64,000 nt of DNA. Source: Shewanella mesophila. Lineage in GTDB: Bacteria > Pseudomonadota > Gammaproteobacteria > Enterobacterales > Shewanellaceae. Shown here one piece after another: positions 16,649 to 26,852 of the stretch (its first letter is position 1; every line of letters begins with the position of its first letter). Where the stretch lies: the NCBI RefSeq assembly GCF_019457515.1, contig NZ_CP080421.1:992001-1056000 (forward strand). Reading direction: 5' to 3'. The notes under the pieces were generated by a model. It saw nothing but the letters and a program-made list of their open reading frames with translations, was not told the origin of the DNA and made no database searches. Both the position numbers and the translations under genes were made by a program.

Positions 16649-18928
16649 ATGCAGTCTATAAGTGTTGCTTCACTAGGTTTTCCAAGGATTGGCCGTCAGC
16701 GTGAGCTTAAATTTGCACTAGAAAAGTATTGGCGCGGCGAAATCACTCAAACAGCACTTGAAGAGGTTGCCAGTTCATTGCGTCAAACCCATTGGGAGTG
16801 GCAGGCAGAGGCTGGGGTTACTCATCTGCCTGTGGGGGATTTTGCCTATTACGATCACGTCTTAACCTTAAGCGCCACTATCGATGCGATTCCCGCACGT
16901 CATCGTGACGGCGATAAGGTCGATTTAGATACCCTGTTTCGAGTGGCTCGTGGACGTGCGCCAACGGGCAACGCGACCACGGCCTCGCAGATGAAAAAGT
17001 ATTTCAACACTAATTATCACTATATCGTGCCGGAGCTGAGTCAAGATCAAACTTTTAAGATTGTATTCGAGCAACTTTTTGACGAGGTCGAGCAAGCAAC
17101 GTCCTTGGGTTATCAGCCAAAGCCAGTAATACTCGGGCCTTTGTCTTATCTTTATCTGGCAAAATGTAGTGGCCAAGTTTTTGATAAACTGAGTTTGTTA
17201 CCCCAGCTAATCGAGGTTTATCAGGCCATTCTTAGCCGCTTTGCCGACCAAGGCGTGACTTGGGTGCAATTAGATGAACCTATCTTGGCGTTAGAGTTAG
17301 AAGATGATTGGCAAGCACCTTTCGCTGACACCTATCAGGCATTAAATGATGTCGATGTTAAACTCATGCTAGCAACCTATTATGGCAGTGTCGCACACCA
17401 TCAACAGCTGATCAGTGATTTGGACATTGCTGGCGTTCATATCGATCTGGTGAGTGCGCCGCAGCAGTTACCTCAATTTGCCGCAGACTTAAAACCTGAA
17501 CAAGTATTAAGTCTTGGGGTGATCAATGGTCGTAATGTGTGGGCTGCTGAGCTTGATAATATTAAGCAACTGCTTGCGCCTGTAGTTGCTGATTTTAGCA
17601 ATCAGATATGGATCGCACCTTCTTGTTCACTGTTACACACCCCTGTTGACCTAGATATTGAAACTGAACTTGAGGCGTCTCTGCGTGAGCAGTTAAGTTT
17701 TGCAAAGCAAAAACTAACAGAGCTCCATCAATTGAGAACCTTGTTAGTCGAGCCCGAATCCGTGGCATCTCAAGCGATAGTGACGCGCTGTATTGAGAGG
17801 CGAACCGCCAGAAAAAATGCGGCTAATGATCAAGTAAATGCGCGGGTGGCTGCATTAACCCTCGCTGATTTTGAGCGTCAAAGCGGATTTGAATTGCGTC
17901 AAGTGAAGCAGCAACAACGCTTTCGGTTACCTTTGCTGCCCACCACAACGATAGGTTCATTTCCGCAGACTCCCGCGATACGAGGACTTCGCAGTCGCTG
18001 GCGCAAAGGTGAGTTAACCGACGCTGCATATACTGAGCAATTACAGGCGGTGACGCGCGACACGATTTCTCGGCAGCAAAAGTTAGGCATCGATGTTTTA
18101 GTTCACGGTGAAGCGGAACGTAACGACATGGTGGAGTATTTTGGTGAGCAGCTAGAGGGAGTTGGTTTTACCCAATTTGGCTGGGTACAAAGTTATGGCT
18201 CCCGCTGTGTTAAGCCCCCGCTGATCTATGGTGATGTGTCGCGCCCCCAAGCTATGACGCTCGATTGGGCGACTTATGCTCAGAGCCTGACGGATAAGCC
18301 TGTAAAGGGGATGTTGACTGGCCCTGTCACTATTTTGCATTGGTCGTTTGCTCGCGAAGATATTAGTCGTGAGCAGATCGCCAATCAGATCGCCTTAGCT
18401 ATTCGCGATGAGGTGGTTGATTTGCAAAATGCGGGCATAGGGATCATCCAGATCGATGAACCCGCCTTTCGTGAAGGTCTACCGTTAAAAGCATCTCAAT
18501 GGCAGGAGTATTTAGATTGGGCGGTAAATGCCTTCAAACTGAGTGCGGCTGGTGTTGAAGATGATACTCAGATCCACACTCATATGTGTTATAGCGAGTT
18601 TAATTCCACCATCGCCTCGATTGCAGCTATGGATGCCGATGTGATCACCATAGAAACTTCCCGCTCTAACATGGAGTTACTTAATGCCTTTGAAGACTTT
18701 GAGTATCCAAATGAGATCGGCCCTGGAGTCTATGATATTCATAGCCCTAATATCCCTAGTGTCGAGCAGATGGTGGCGCTTATTGAAAAGGCGGCGACTA
18801 AAATTCCAGTTCGTCAGTTATGGGTGAACCCAGATTGTGGATTAAAGACTCGAACCTGGGATGAGGTTGAGCCTGCACTGCAGAATATGGTTAAGGCGAC
18901 CAAGGAGTTGAGGCGACGTTTGGGCTGA
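16649..18928 (+). CDS. metE: Cobalamin-independent methionine synthase MetE
   Basis: The 759-residue enzyme transfers a methyl group from 5-methyltetrahydropteroyl-triglutamate to homocysteine without B12. It has both barrels of the family: SLGFPRIGRQRELKFALEKYW at the N terminus (residues ~8-28) and, in the C-terminal catalytic half, TTTIGSFPQT, the zinc ligands in THMCYSEF, the TIETSRSNME segment and the final zinc Cys in NPDCGLKTR. ATG 16649 is chosen because AAAAGGG lies upstream and the protein then starts at the family position; an upstream TTG (16619) is also in frame. Divergent from metR with MetR and MetJ-like sites. Usual length is ~755. Confidence 0.96.
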   Translation: MQSISVASLGFPRIGRQRELKFALEKYWRGEITQTALEEVASSLRQTHWEWQAEAGVTHLPVGDFAYYDHVLTLSATIDAIPARHRDGDKVDLDTLFRVARGRAPTGNATTASQMKKYFNTNYHYIVPELSQDQTFKIVFEQLFDEVEQATSLGYQPKPVILGPLSYLYLAKCSGQVFDKLSLLPQLIEVYQAILSRFADQGVTWVQLDEPILALELEDDWQAPFADTYQALNDVDVKLMLATYYGSVAHHQQLISDLDIAGVHIDLVSAPQQLPQFAADLKPEQVLSLGVINGRNVWAAELDNIKQLLAPVVADFSNQIWIAPSCSLLHTPVDLDIETELEASLREQLSFAKQKLTELHQLRTLLVEPESVASQAIVTRCIERRTARKNAANDQVNARVAALTLADFERQSGFELRQVKQQQRFRLPLLPTTTIGSFPQTPAIRGLRSRWRKGELTDAAYTEQLQAVTRDTISRQQKLGIDVLVHGEAERNDMVEYFGEQLEGVGFTQFGWVQSYGSRCVKPPLIYGDVSRPQAMTLDWATYAQSLTDKPVKGMLTGPVTILHWSFAREDISREQIANQIALAIRDEVVDLQNAGIGIIQIDEPAFREGLPLKASQWQEYLDWAVNAFKLSAAGVEDDTQIHTHMCYSEFNSTIASIAAMDADVITIETSRSNMELLNAFEDFEYPNEIGPGVYDIHSPNIPSVEQMVALIEKAATKIPVRQLWVNPDCGLKTRTWDEVEPALQNMVKATKELRRRLG

Positions 18929-18977
18929 TCATTATCGATATAAGAAAGTAGCCATAGATCAGCCAATCTAAATAGGG

Positions 18978-19003
18978 GCTGGAGCAGAAGGAGTTGCTCC
19001 AGC
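18978..19003. terminator. Hairpin between metE and the MCP gene
   Basis: A nine-bp stem (GCTGGAGCA / TGCTCCAGC) with an eight-base loop lies between two convergent genes. No T-run is present, so termination is only probable. Confidence 0.45.
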
Positions 19004-19021
19004 GTGTTATGGCTTCACTTA

Positions 19022-20575
19022 TTAATGTTTAAAACGTACCACAAGTTCATGTAATTCGTCTGCGGTAGACTTGAGCTTAGTCATTGAGTCTGATGTCAGG
19101 CTTGAGCTATTAGCGCTCGTATGAGCTAAATCAGAGATATTCACGATTTGCCGATTGATATCTTCGGCAACATGAGCCTGTTCTTCTACCGCCGCAGCCA
19201 TTTCGGTCGACATATGGGCGATCTGCTCTATGGCTCCAGAGATGCCGTTTAGCATGGATCCACTCTCCATGACTCTTTCTAACCCTTCATCCGCCGCTTG
19301 CGCGCCAAGGCTGGCGGTATCAACGGCATTTTGTGCTTTTGAGGTTAATTTGTTAACAATTGAATAGATCTCTTGGGTGGTTTCTTGGGTTCGTTTTGCA
19401 AGGTTACGAACCTCATCGGCAACCACCGCAAAGCCTCTACCTTGATCTCCTGCTCTGGCGGCTTCTATTGCCGCATTTAATGCGAGTAGATTGGTTTGTT
19501 CGGCTATCTGTTCAATTATTTTTGCGGCTTGCGCAATGCTGGCTGTTTGTTCTGATACATCCGCCACCGAGGTTCCTATGTTAGAAACCGCATCTCTTAG
19601 TTTTTGAATGGACTGGCGTGTGACTTCTGCAACATCGTTTCCTTTAATGGCCAAACCATTGGCCGTTTCGGCATGGTTCGCTGTTTCGGTAACATGTTGT
19701 GATACTTCGGAAATAGTGGTTGTCATCTCATTCATCGCCGTTGCGACTTGAAATGTTTCAGCTTGTTGTCTTTCTATTTCGCTACAGGTTTTCTGGGTCA
19801 GTTGCAGGCCGTCCTCAGATCCTTTGGTAACGTGTGATGCTGCATTTTCAATACGAGTAATCACAGTCCCTAAGTGCGCATTTAAACTTAATATAGCCAC
19901 TTGTAATAAACCTAAATCACCATTTGAGTCTGTGTAGGTTTTTGCGGCAAGCTCATGAGAAAAGCTATCTTTCAACAGTTTATTTAATGATTTTAGTGTT
20001 GTTCTGTTTTTATAAGAAACTAGCATTGCAAACGCAACAACGCCAACGACGAGTATCATTTCAGAGAACCCCTGATATCCCATTGTGAACAGCGACGCGG
20101 CCAATAAAAATGCCAGTATCAGTAGGATATACTCTGAGGCAACATAGAGAGACTTGGATTTGTCTTTGCCCGCATTAATTTTTGCATAAAGAGCTTCGGC
20201 TCTGGCGACATCTTGTCGTTTAGGGCTGGAGCGAACTGATTCATAACCAATGATCTTTCCCTTGCAGGTCATCGGGGTGACATAGGCATCTACCCAATAG
20301 AAGTCGCCATTTTTACAGCGATTTTTAACCATTCCCATCCAGGGCTTGCCTGCTTTGAGGTGTGACCACATCACGCGAAAAGCAGCGGCAGGCATCTCTG
20401 GATGCCTGACGATATTGTGTGGTTGTCCCACTAGCTCACTTTTGTCGTATCCGCTGACTTCAACAAAGACGTCATTGCAGTCAAGTATGGTGCCCGACGT
20501 ATCTGTGACAGAAATGAGTTTGATTTCGGCAGGGAACGTCCTTTCCTGCTTAGTGATTGGTTGATTTATTCTCAT
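19022..20575 (-). CDS. PAS-containing methyl-accepting chemotaxis protein (Aer-like)
   Basis: This 517-residue chemoreceptor begins [19 protein letters not shown] domain (~20-125: [39 protein letters not shown], about residues 35-120) resembles the FAD-binding PAS of Aer. Two close hydrophobic segments (~152-200) follow, then a signalling domain with the conserved tip [18 protein letters not shown], without a periplasmic domain. It likely reports redox or energy state to CheA/CheW. ATG 20575 with AAAGGGA upstream is preferred over a 57-residue longer form. FAD binding is inferred from similarity. Confidence 0.9.
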   Translation of the reverse strand: MRINQPITKQERTFPAEIKLISVTDTSGTILDCNDVFVEVSGYDKSELVGQPHNIVRHPEMPAAAFRVMWSHLKAGKPWMGMVKNRCKNGDFYWVDAYVTPMTCKGKIIGYESVRSSPKRQDVARAEALYAKINAGKDKSKSLYVASEYILLILAFLLAASLFTMGYQGFSEMILVVGVVAFAMLVSYKNRTTLKSLNKLLKDSFSHELAAKTYTDSNGDLGLLQVAILSLNAHLGTVITRIENAASHVTKGSEDGLQLTQKTCSEIERQQAETFQVATAMNEMTTTISEVSQHVTETANHAETANGLAIKGNDVAEVTRQSIQKLRDAVSNIGTSVADVSEQTASIAQAAKIIEQIAEQTNLLALNAAIEAARAGDQGRGFAVVADEVRNLAKRTQETTQEIYSIVNKLTSKAQNAVDTASLGAQAADEGLERVMESGSMLNGISGAIEQIAHMSTEMAAAVEEQAHVAEDINRQIVNISDLAHTSANSSSLTSDSMTKLKSTADELHELVVRFKH

Positions 20576-20893
20576 ACAAGTCCCTTTAGCAATAGAATAT
20601 TTGCCGTTCTCAATGTGCTCTATAAATATAGCATTTGTTATATAAACCACATGAAAAGCGAATACATCCAAGGCTCGAAGCCGTAAACAAACTAGGCCAT
20701 TTAATTGACAAGGCTGAAATGTCATAGAGATTTTTATCGAGTTCATAGAAGGCTAATCATGGTCTCGTTGACTCGTTGTCCTAATCGATAGCTCAATCGT
20801 CCTTGAGTGCCTAAGGTTTCTCTTCGAGGTGATGCCTTTTCTTCTTGAGCTTTTAAAGACCCCCTTATCCTCCTAGTTTTTTATCTGCGCTGC
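20576..20893. other. Intergenic region, no gene seen
   Basis: The 318 bases between the MCP start and the CDGSH-GOGAT stop contain only short shadow frames; I see no RNA gene, strong hairpin or repeat. Confidence 0.5.
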
Positions 20894-22447
20894 TTAAAGG
20901 CCGCTTACTCCTGCGTAGTTGATGCCTGATAACAGTGCCATCTCTTTGTGCCAAGTTGCTAAATCATCATGATTAAAGTCACTTAGATTGTGATGGCCGC
21001 ATGCCCTAGCCATGACTTGCATCAACTGGGTTGATGCACCGAGAAAGTTGGCTAATTGCTGGGCAGACTTTGCGACATTGAGTCGCGCTCGTAGGTCTGC
21101 ATTTTGGGTTGCTATGCCTGCGGGGCAGTTGTTGGTATTACAAATGCGAGCGGCGACACACCCAATAGATTGCATGGCACTATTAGCAATCGCGATACCA
21201 TCGGCGCCTAAAGCCATGGCTTTAACAAAGTCCATTGGTAGGCGAAGGCCGCCGGTAATGATTAAGGTGACTCGACCACTTGCACCTTGGCTATCTAAGT
21301 ATCGACGCGCCCGCGCTAATGCGGGGATAGTGGGTACGCTGATATGATCTCGAAATATTTGCGGCGCAGCACCGGTGCCGCCTCCGCGTCCATCTAAGAT
21401 GATGTAGTCGGCGCTGGCATCGAGTGCAAATTGAATATCACGCTCGATATGGTTGGCGCTGAGTTTAAAACCAATGGGTACACCGCCGCTGATCTCTCGA
21501 ACTCGATTGGCAAAACGCTTAAAGTCTGCCACAGAGTTTAGATCCTGGAATGTGGGCGGTGATATGGCATCTTCTCCTGCGGGTATTCCTCGAACTTTTG
21601 ATATCTTGCCCTGATTTTTAATGCCGGGAAGATGGCCTCCTGTGCCCGTTTTCGCTCCTTGACCGCCTTTGAAATGAAATGCTTGAATCGAATGTAATAG
21701 TTCCTCTTTGTAGCCAAACATTGCGCTAGCAAGTTCATAAAAATAACGCGAGTTAGCCGCCTGCTCTTCGGGTAGCATGCCGCCTTCACCTGAGCAGATC
21801 CCCGTTCCGGCAAGCTCTGTGCCCATAGCTAAGGCTATTTTTGCCTCTTCTGATAGGGCGCCGAAACTCATATCGGAGACAAATAGAGGGATATTAAGCT
21901 TAAGTGGCTTGCGAGCCTCAGGGCCGATGATCAGTTCAGTGTTAACGCATTGATCTTCAAAGAGAGGCTTATGCGCCAACTGAGCTGTCATTATTTGAAT
22001 ATCATCCCAGTGTGGAAGCGTGTTTCTCGGTACTCCCATTGCCACCATAGGGCCGTGATGTCCAAGTGTATTTAATCCGTCTCTGGCAAGTTGATGGATC
22101 AACTCGACAGTGGACTCTTCGGTGGTCGATATGGGACTTGGCATTGCATTTTTATTACTTGAATCTGAGGTCAGTCTTCCCGGTCCTAGGGTGCCAACTT
22201 GCTCGGAAGTAAATTGCTTATGAGTGCCATCACAATAGGGCGTGTTACTTGTGTGTTTACAGGCGCAAAGATAGGTATCCTGATCTTTTTCAGCGGTAAA
22301 CTCCTTTGGTTCAAAGCCACTGCCGGCATGGGAACCATCACAGAATGGTTGGTTTTTTGAGCGACCGCAGGCGCAGAAATAATATTTTTTACCTTGCTTG
22401 AGTTTGACCTTTTTGGGCTTATTGTCTGCGATAATCGGTCTGTCCAT
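20894..22447 (-). CDS. Glutamate-synthase-like FMN protein with two N-terminal CDGSH motifs
   Basis: The 517-residue protein joins two modules. Residues 25-40 (CACGRSKNQPFCDGSH) and 61-76 (CACKHTSNTPYCDGTH) are complete CDGSH motifs, each expected to bind a [2Fe-2S] cluster with three Cys and one His. Residues ~110-515 are the FMN-binding synthase domain of GltB (FVSDMSFGALSEEAK, KGGQGAKTGTGGHLPG, GRGGGTGAAP), with Cys-x5-Cys-x4-Cys at GCVAARICNTNNCPAG for a [3Fe-4S] cluster. The glutamine amidotransferase domain is absent, so it is not a complete GOGAT. It may be an FMN oxidoreductase with a different donor. GAGGTG precedes ATG 22447. Divergent from the gluconate-dehydrogenase-like pair. Confidence 0.9.
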   Translation of the reverse strand: MDRPIIADNKPKKVKLKQGKKYYFCACGRSKNQPFCDGSHAGSGFEPKEFTAEKDQDTYLCACKHTSNTPYCDGTHKQFTSEQVGTLGPGRLTSDSSNKNAMPSPISTTEESTVELIHQLARDGLNTLGHHGPMVAMGVPRNTLPHWDDIQIMTAQLAHKPLFEDQCVNTELIIGPEARKPLKLNIPLFVSDMSFGALSEEAKIALAMGTELAGTGICSGEGGMLPEEQAANSRYFYELASAMFGYKEELLHSIQAFHFKGGQGAKTGTGGHLPGIKNQGKISKVRGIPAGEDAISPPTFQDLNSVADFKRFANRVREISGGVPIGFKLSANHIERDIQFALDASADYIILDGRGGGTGAAPQIFRDHISVPTIPALARARRYLDSQGASGRVTLIITGGLRLPMDFVKAMALGADGIAIANSAMQSIGCVAARICNTNNCPAGIATQNADLRARLNVAKSAQQLANFLGASTQLMQVMARACGHHNLSDFNHDDLATWHKEMALLSGINYAGVSGL

Positions 22448-22574
22448 TGTTGCACCTCATTTTTTGTTTTGCCGCAATCACTTGTATTTAGTCTAGAAGA
22501 TCTTGGTGATTACTGCCGATGAGGATAACTTGGTGTAGGATGAGTTGAGCTTAATTGTTGTGTAGGGAAAGGAT

Positions 22575-23306
22575 ATGGCACGAATAAGAGCAGCAGTCAC
22601 TAAAGTGGAGAGGTTTCCCCACAGTGACCAAAAACAGGTGGGAGAGCAAGTCGTCGATGGTTCACCGAATACGACTAAAGGTCACGAATGTTTATCCTCT
22701 GTTTCCGCCCCTCTTCAGCCTTTATTTGCCTATGCTAGTGGCTTAAGTCGGCGTGACTTCTTAAAACGCACCGGCGCTGCGACTATCTTGTTGTCTGTGT
22801 TAGGGGCTAAGCCGAGTCTATTAGCCGCGAAAGAGACAGAGCCATTTTCGATTCACTCCAAACCCGATAATTTTGACGTGATCACTCATGCGATAGTTGA
22901 AACGGTGCAAATGCATCTTTTTCCCGATGATGGTGATGGCCCTTCGGCAAAGGATCTTAATGCTGACCGCTATCTGTTGTGGGCGCTCGATGATCCCGGC
23001 AACATCGAAGATGGTGATAGAGACTTTATTATTCAAGGTGCTGCTTGGCTGGAAGATCTGGCAGATACTGAGCTAAAGCAGAGTTTCTTAGTCTTAGATT
23101 GGTCTGCGCAAGCTGCGCTGCTCACACGCATCGCTAATAGCCGAGCCGGGGAGAACTGGCTGTCTCTGTTACTTTATTATCTACTTGAGGCGCTCACCCT
23201 TGACCCCATTTATGGTGGTAATCCTGATGGAGTTGGCTGGCAATGGCTCGAACATCAAAGTGGCTTTCCTCGTCCAATGGTAGGCAAAACCTATCTCGAT
23301 TTTTAA
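22575..23306 (+). CDS. Tat-exported gluconate 2-dehydrogenase subunit 3-like protein
   Basis: The 243-residue protein has a twin-arginine motif SRRDFLKRTGA (about residues 58-68) followed by a hydrophobic core, preceded by an unusually long ~57-residue N-terminal extension with no alternative ATG. The mature part resembles the small gamma subunit of membrane gluconate 2-dehydrogenases (HLFPDDGDGPSAKDLN, YYLLEALTLDPIYGGNPDGVGW up to residue ~225). The subunit escorts the flavin subunit to the periplasm. The GMC oxidoreductase gene starts 15 nt downstream, so the two form an operon. No cytochrome c subunit gene is adjacent, so the electron acceptor is unclear. Confidence 0.85.
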   Translation: MARIRAAVTKVERFPHSDQKQVGEQVVDGSPNTTKGHECLSSVSAPLQPLFAYASGLSRRDFLKRTGAATILLSVLGAKPSLLAAKETEPFSIHSKPDNFDVITHAIVETVQMHLFPDDGDGPSAKDLNADRYLLWALDDPGNIEDGDRDFIIQGAAWLEDLADTELKQSFLVLDWSAQAALLTRIANSRAGENWLSLLLYYLLEALTLDPIYGGNPDGVGWQWLEHQSGFPRPMVGKTYLDF

Positions 23307-23321
23307 TCTTTAGCTATTGGG

Positions 23322-25043
23322 ATGACTCTCATGTCAAATGCGCTACAAACTAATTCTAACTCCCAGTTTGATGTCTGTATCGTTGGCAGCGGCGCAGGCG
23401 CAGGCCCTATTGCCTATGAGCTAACTAAGGCGGGGTTTTCTGTGGTGGTGTTAGAAAAGGGCAATTGGTTTACCGAAGAGGACTTTGTCAAAGATGAGCA
23501 GTTAGCGCGTCATCGAGTCTTTCGCTCTCAGATTGAAGATGAGCGCCATGTGCTTGAAGAACCAACGGTTGATGGTAAGTGGTCGAGCGATACAAGCGCT
23601 CAGTTTTGGGGAGGTAACATTGTTGGTGGTGCCTCTAACTTTATGAGTGGCTATTTTCATCGTCTTAAGCCGCAGGATTTTCGCTTAGTATCTGAGTTCG
23701 GTGCGATTGAAGGTGCCAACACGGTCGATTGGCCAATTAGCTATGCTGATTTGGAGCCCTACTATGCCAAGGTGGAACAGATTGTTGGCGTGAGCGGTAG
23801 AGTGGTTCAACATCCCCACTTAGAGCCGCGTTCGACCCCTGATTACCCTTTACCGCCGACGGCTGAACATCCCATTGCCGCCAAATTTGATTTAGCGTGT
23901 AAATCGTTAAAATTACATCCTCTGCCGATGGCGCGGGGCATTCTATCAGTGCCATTAAATGGTCGTAAGAGCTGTGAGTACTCTGGTTATTGTGGCAGTT
24001 ACGGATGTCACTCGGGTGCTAAGGCGAGCTCTCGTGCGGCGCTGTTAAATGATGCGGTGGCGACGGGCCGCTGTAAAATAGTGACTCAAGCTAAAGTGTA
24101 TCGACTAAACACCAATGGGGCTGGTGAGGTCAGTAGTGCGAGTTATTTCGATGCAAGAGGTAAGAGTATAGATATCTCTGCTCGGTTGTTTGTGGTGGCC
24201 TGTTACTCAATAGAAAGCGCGCGGTTATTGCTAGCCAGTAAAGGGGAGAAGCATCCCAATGGTATAGGTAATCGCTATGATCAAGTCGGTAAAAATTTAC
24301 ATTGCTGCGCTGGTGGCACAGGCCATGGGGTATTTAAGTTAGATAGATTAGCGCCTGACGTTGCCAGCAGATTGAAAATAAGAGGTCCATTTTTCAATCG
24401 CGCGTTGCAGGATTGGTATGTGATCCATGATAAAGACGCTTTCGATAAACCAGTTAAAGGCGGCACTCTGGATTTTGTTTTCGATCCGCCATCTCCTACA
24501 GCGGAAGCCAACAGCCTAAAATGGCAACGGGGTAACTTGCTGTGGGGCACCCCACTGAAGCAGCGGTTAAAGGCGCATTTTACCCAATCGAGAGATTTTA
24601 AGTTTGAGGTATTTTGTGACTGGCTGACTAACGATGAATGTTATGTCAGTTTAGATCCTGATGAAAAGGATAAGTGGGGGCAGGCCGTGGCTAAGGTCAG
24701 GGCCGGTTTTCATCCTCATGATCTCAAGGTCGCGCAATACTTGGTTGATAAAGGTGTCGAGGTGATGAAGGCGATGGGCGCCGATGAGGCATGGGGTAAT
24801 GTGTTTACGTCACCGACATCCAATTTAGTGGCTGGTGGCTGTCGGTTCGGTGATGATCCTAAAATATCTGTCTTAGATAAAAATTGCCGAGTGCATGATT
24901 GCGCCAACCTCTATGTCAGCGATGGTTCATTTATGCCTAATGGCGGCTCAGTTACCCCAACCTTAACTATATATGCTAATGCGTTTCGCGTTGCCGATAA
25001 GATGATCGAACATTTAGGCGGATATCGCGCTGAACTAGGTTAA
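23322..25043 (+). CDS. GMC-family FAD oxidoreductase (gluconate dehydrogenase large subunit-like)
   Basis: The 573-residue flavoprotein begins with an FAD Rossmann motif VGSGAGAGPIAYELTKAG (~20-37) and ends with GMC C-terminal features GGSVTPTLTIYANAFRVADK. It probably oxidises a sugar, sugar acid or other alcohol. There is no signal peptide; export by hitchhiking on the Tat signal of the preceding subunit is the usual arrangement for this pair. Start could be ATG 23322 or ATG 23331. Substrate cannot be read from the sequence. A dodecin gene follows 62 nt later. Confidence 0.9.
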   Translation: MTLMSNALQTNSNSQFDVCIVGSGAGAGPIAYELTKAGFSVVVLEKGNWFTEEDFVKDEQLARHRVFRSQIEDERHVLEEPTVDGKWSSDTSAQFWGGNIVGGASNFMSGYFHRLKPQDFRLVSEFGAIEGANTVDWPISYADLEPYYAKVEQIVGVSGRVVQHPHLEPRSTPDYPLPPTAEHPIAAKFDLACKSLKLHPLPMARGILSVPLNGRKSCEYSGYCGSYGCHSGAKASSRAALLNDAVATGRCKIVTQAKVYRLNTNGAGEVSSASYFDARGKSIDISARLFVVACYSIESARLLLASKGEKHPNGIGNRYDQVGKNLHCCAGGTGHGVFKLDRLAPDVASRLKIRGPFFNRALQDWYVIHDKDAFDKPVKGGTLDFVFDPPSPTAEANSLKWQRGNLLWGTPLKQRLKAHFTQSRDFKFEVFCDWLTNDECYVSLDPDEKDKWGQAVAKVRAGFHPHDLKVAQYLVDKGVEVMKAMGADEAWGNVFTSPTSNLVAGGCRFGDDPKISVLDKNCRVHDCANLYVSDGSFMPNGGSVTPTLTIYANAFRVADKMIEHLGGYRAELG

Positions 25044-25105
25044 GTCGAAGGCTCAAATTCTTTCTATACTCAAGTGGACGAAACAATTAACTTGGGGCAA
25101 TCACT

Positions 25106-25309
25106 ATGAGTCATACCTACAAAATCATTGAACTTGTTGGATCTTCGCCTATTAGTTCCGATGAGGCGATTAAAAACGCCATTACCGAGGCGAGTCAGTC
25201 ATTGCATCATCTACGCTGGTTTCAGGTAGTTGAAACCCGCGGTCACCTAGAAGCTGGCTTAGTTGCCCATTGGCAGGTGACAGTGAAAGTAGGGTTCACC
25301 CTAGACTAG
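25106..25309 (+). CDS. Dodecin
   Basis: The 67-residue protein has the dodecin pattern: [22 protein letters not shown], then [17 protein letters not shown] with the flavin-stacking Trp, and [12 protein letters not shown] at the end. Dodecins form hollow dodecamers that store flavin or CoA. GGGGCA precedes ATG. Its place directly after an FAD enzyme operon is consistent with flavin buffering but does not prove a link. Confidence 0.93.
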   Translation: MSHTYKIIELVGSSPISSDEAIKNAITEASQSLHHLRWFQVVETRGHLEAGLVAHWQVTVKVGFTLD

Positions 25310-25328
25310 TGCCTTATTTTGATAGGTA

Positions 25329-26498
25329 TTAGGCATCTCTGGGTAATCCTTTTTCAACGGCTCGGATAACACGTTGGGTCTTACGGTTAGCTTGGGAGGG
25401 GGGACTGAGCTGCTGTGCTAGTGCCCAGTCGATATGTTCGATGACCATCTCATCGACCTCATCACTGCTGCGTCTATGAGTTAGTGCATTAATTATGTTC
25501 TCCGAATGTGGCGCGTTCCCTAGCGCCACTGCGATATTACGCAGCCAGCGTTTATGGCCAATTCTTCGAATAGCACTGCCTTCGGTATAACTTAAAAACT
25601 CGGCTTCGTTCCAGCCAAACAGGGTGAGTAGGTCGGGATGTTTGAGTGGATCTCGAGTATGAAAATCACTCTCTTTTGTCAGCGGTGCTTGAGCATTTAC
25701 TGGGCAGACTAACTGACAATCATCACAACCATAGATGCGATTGCCGATGAGTGGGCGGAACTCTTCTGGAATTGCGCCTTGCAGTTCAATGGTGAGGTAG
25801 GAGATACAACGCCGACCATCAACGATATAAGGGGCGACTATCGCATTCGTCGGGCAAGATTTTATGCACGCGACGCAGGTATTACACGCTTCCTTTATTG
25901 GCAAATCGACAGGCAGTGGTAGGTCGATGAGGAGTTCGCCCAGGAAGAACCAACTCCCTGCATCGTGGTTGAGCAACAGACTGTGTTTGCCAGTCCAACC
26001 TATCCCTGCTTTATCTGCTAATGGGCGTTCAAGTATCGGTGCTGAATCCACAAAGGGGCGAAAGTTGGGCTTGGCTAAGCCTAAACTGTCGAGTTCTGTT
26101 TCGATCTGTTGTCCAAGCTTTTTAAGTCGGTTGCGGATCATCTTGTGATAATCACGCCCGCCAGCGTAGCGAGAAATATAGGCTAAATTAGGGTTACTAA
26201 GGTTGGTCGCAAAACCTGCCTCGGGCGGTAGGTAGTCCATTCTGGCTGAAATGACCCGTTGGGTACCTGGATGCAATTCATGGGGACGCGCACGCATCAT
26301 GCCATGGGCTTCCATATAAGCCATCTCTCCGTGATAGCCATTGTCGAGCCAAGTTTGAAGCTTCGCTTCCTCTTCAATTAGGTCGGTATCACAGATGCCT
26401 ATTTGAGCAAATCCAAGCGCCTTGCCCCACTCTTTAATTTTTAATGTTAACTGTTGCAGTTGTATGGGAGTGAGTTGAGATGGCAAGTGTGTGGACAT
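25329..26498 (-). CDS. queG: Epoxyqueuosine reductase QueG
   Basis: The ~389-residue enzyme performs the last step of queuosine synthesis in tRNA, reducing epoxyqueuosine with cobalamin and two [4Fe-4S] clusters. It shows the cluster motifs CNTCVACIKSCP and CDDCQLVCP, the N-terminal IGICDTDL and GYHGEMAYM segments, and SAPILERPLADKAGIGW. ATG 26498 gives the usual family start; in-frame ATG 26537 would add 13 residues. Neither has a strong ribosome site. Its B12 need links it loosely to the B12 receptor at 11.8 kb. It is transcribed alone, convergent with dodecin. Confidence 0.95.
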   Translation of the reverse strand: MSTHLPSQLTPIQLQQLTLKIKEWGKALGFAQIGICDTDLIEEEAKLQTWLDNGYHGEMAYMEAHGMMRARPHELHPGTQRVISARMDYLPPEAGFATNLSNPNLAYISRYAGGRDYHKMIRNRLKKLGQQIETELDSLGLAKPNFRPFVDSAPILERPLADKAGIGWTGKHSLLLNHDAGSWFFLGELLIDLPLPVDLPIKEACNTCVACIKSCPTNAIVAPYIVDGRRCISYLTIELQGAIPEEFRPLIGNRIYGCDDCQLVCPVNAQAPLTKESDFHTRDPLKHPDLLTLFGWNEAEFLSYTEGSAIRRIGHKRWLRNIAVALGNAPHSENIINALTHRRSSDEVDEMVIEHIDWALAQQLSPPSQANRKTQRVIRAVEKGLPRDA

Positions 26499-26852
26499 AG
26501 TGGCAATGATAGTGGCAATGAGTGATGGATAACGCACTCATCATATCAGTTAACGGGGGAGGACAAAACCTTGGACGAAATGGCTGTTGCGCGATAATGT
26601 AGAAAAGTGAATCATGGAAAAGTGGTGCATTTGAATTAAAATGACCCATGAAGTTCGATTGTCATCATGGGTTATATTAGGGTTAAAACAGGAAAACTGT
26701 CGGCACTAACTACGGTAGATGTAAAGTTGTCCATCTATGCTACTTTGCCCCCGACTACAAGATATCTGCGAGATAAATAATGTTGAGCTCTGTTTGATAT
26801 TTTCACTAGCAAGGCTCAACGTAGCGATAACAAAACTGAAGGTGGTACTTGA
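26499..26852. other. Intergenic region between queG and the binding-protein gene
   Basis: Divergent promoter region. The only structure seen is an 8-bp inverted repeat (ACCCATGA 26644-26651 with TCATGGGT 26665-26672). No gene or RNA was recognised. Confidence 0.45.
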
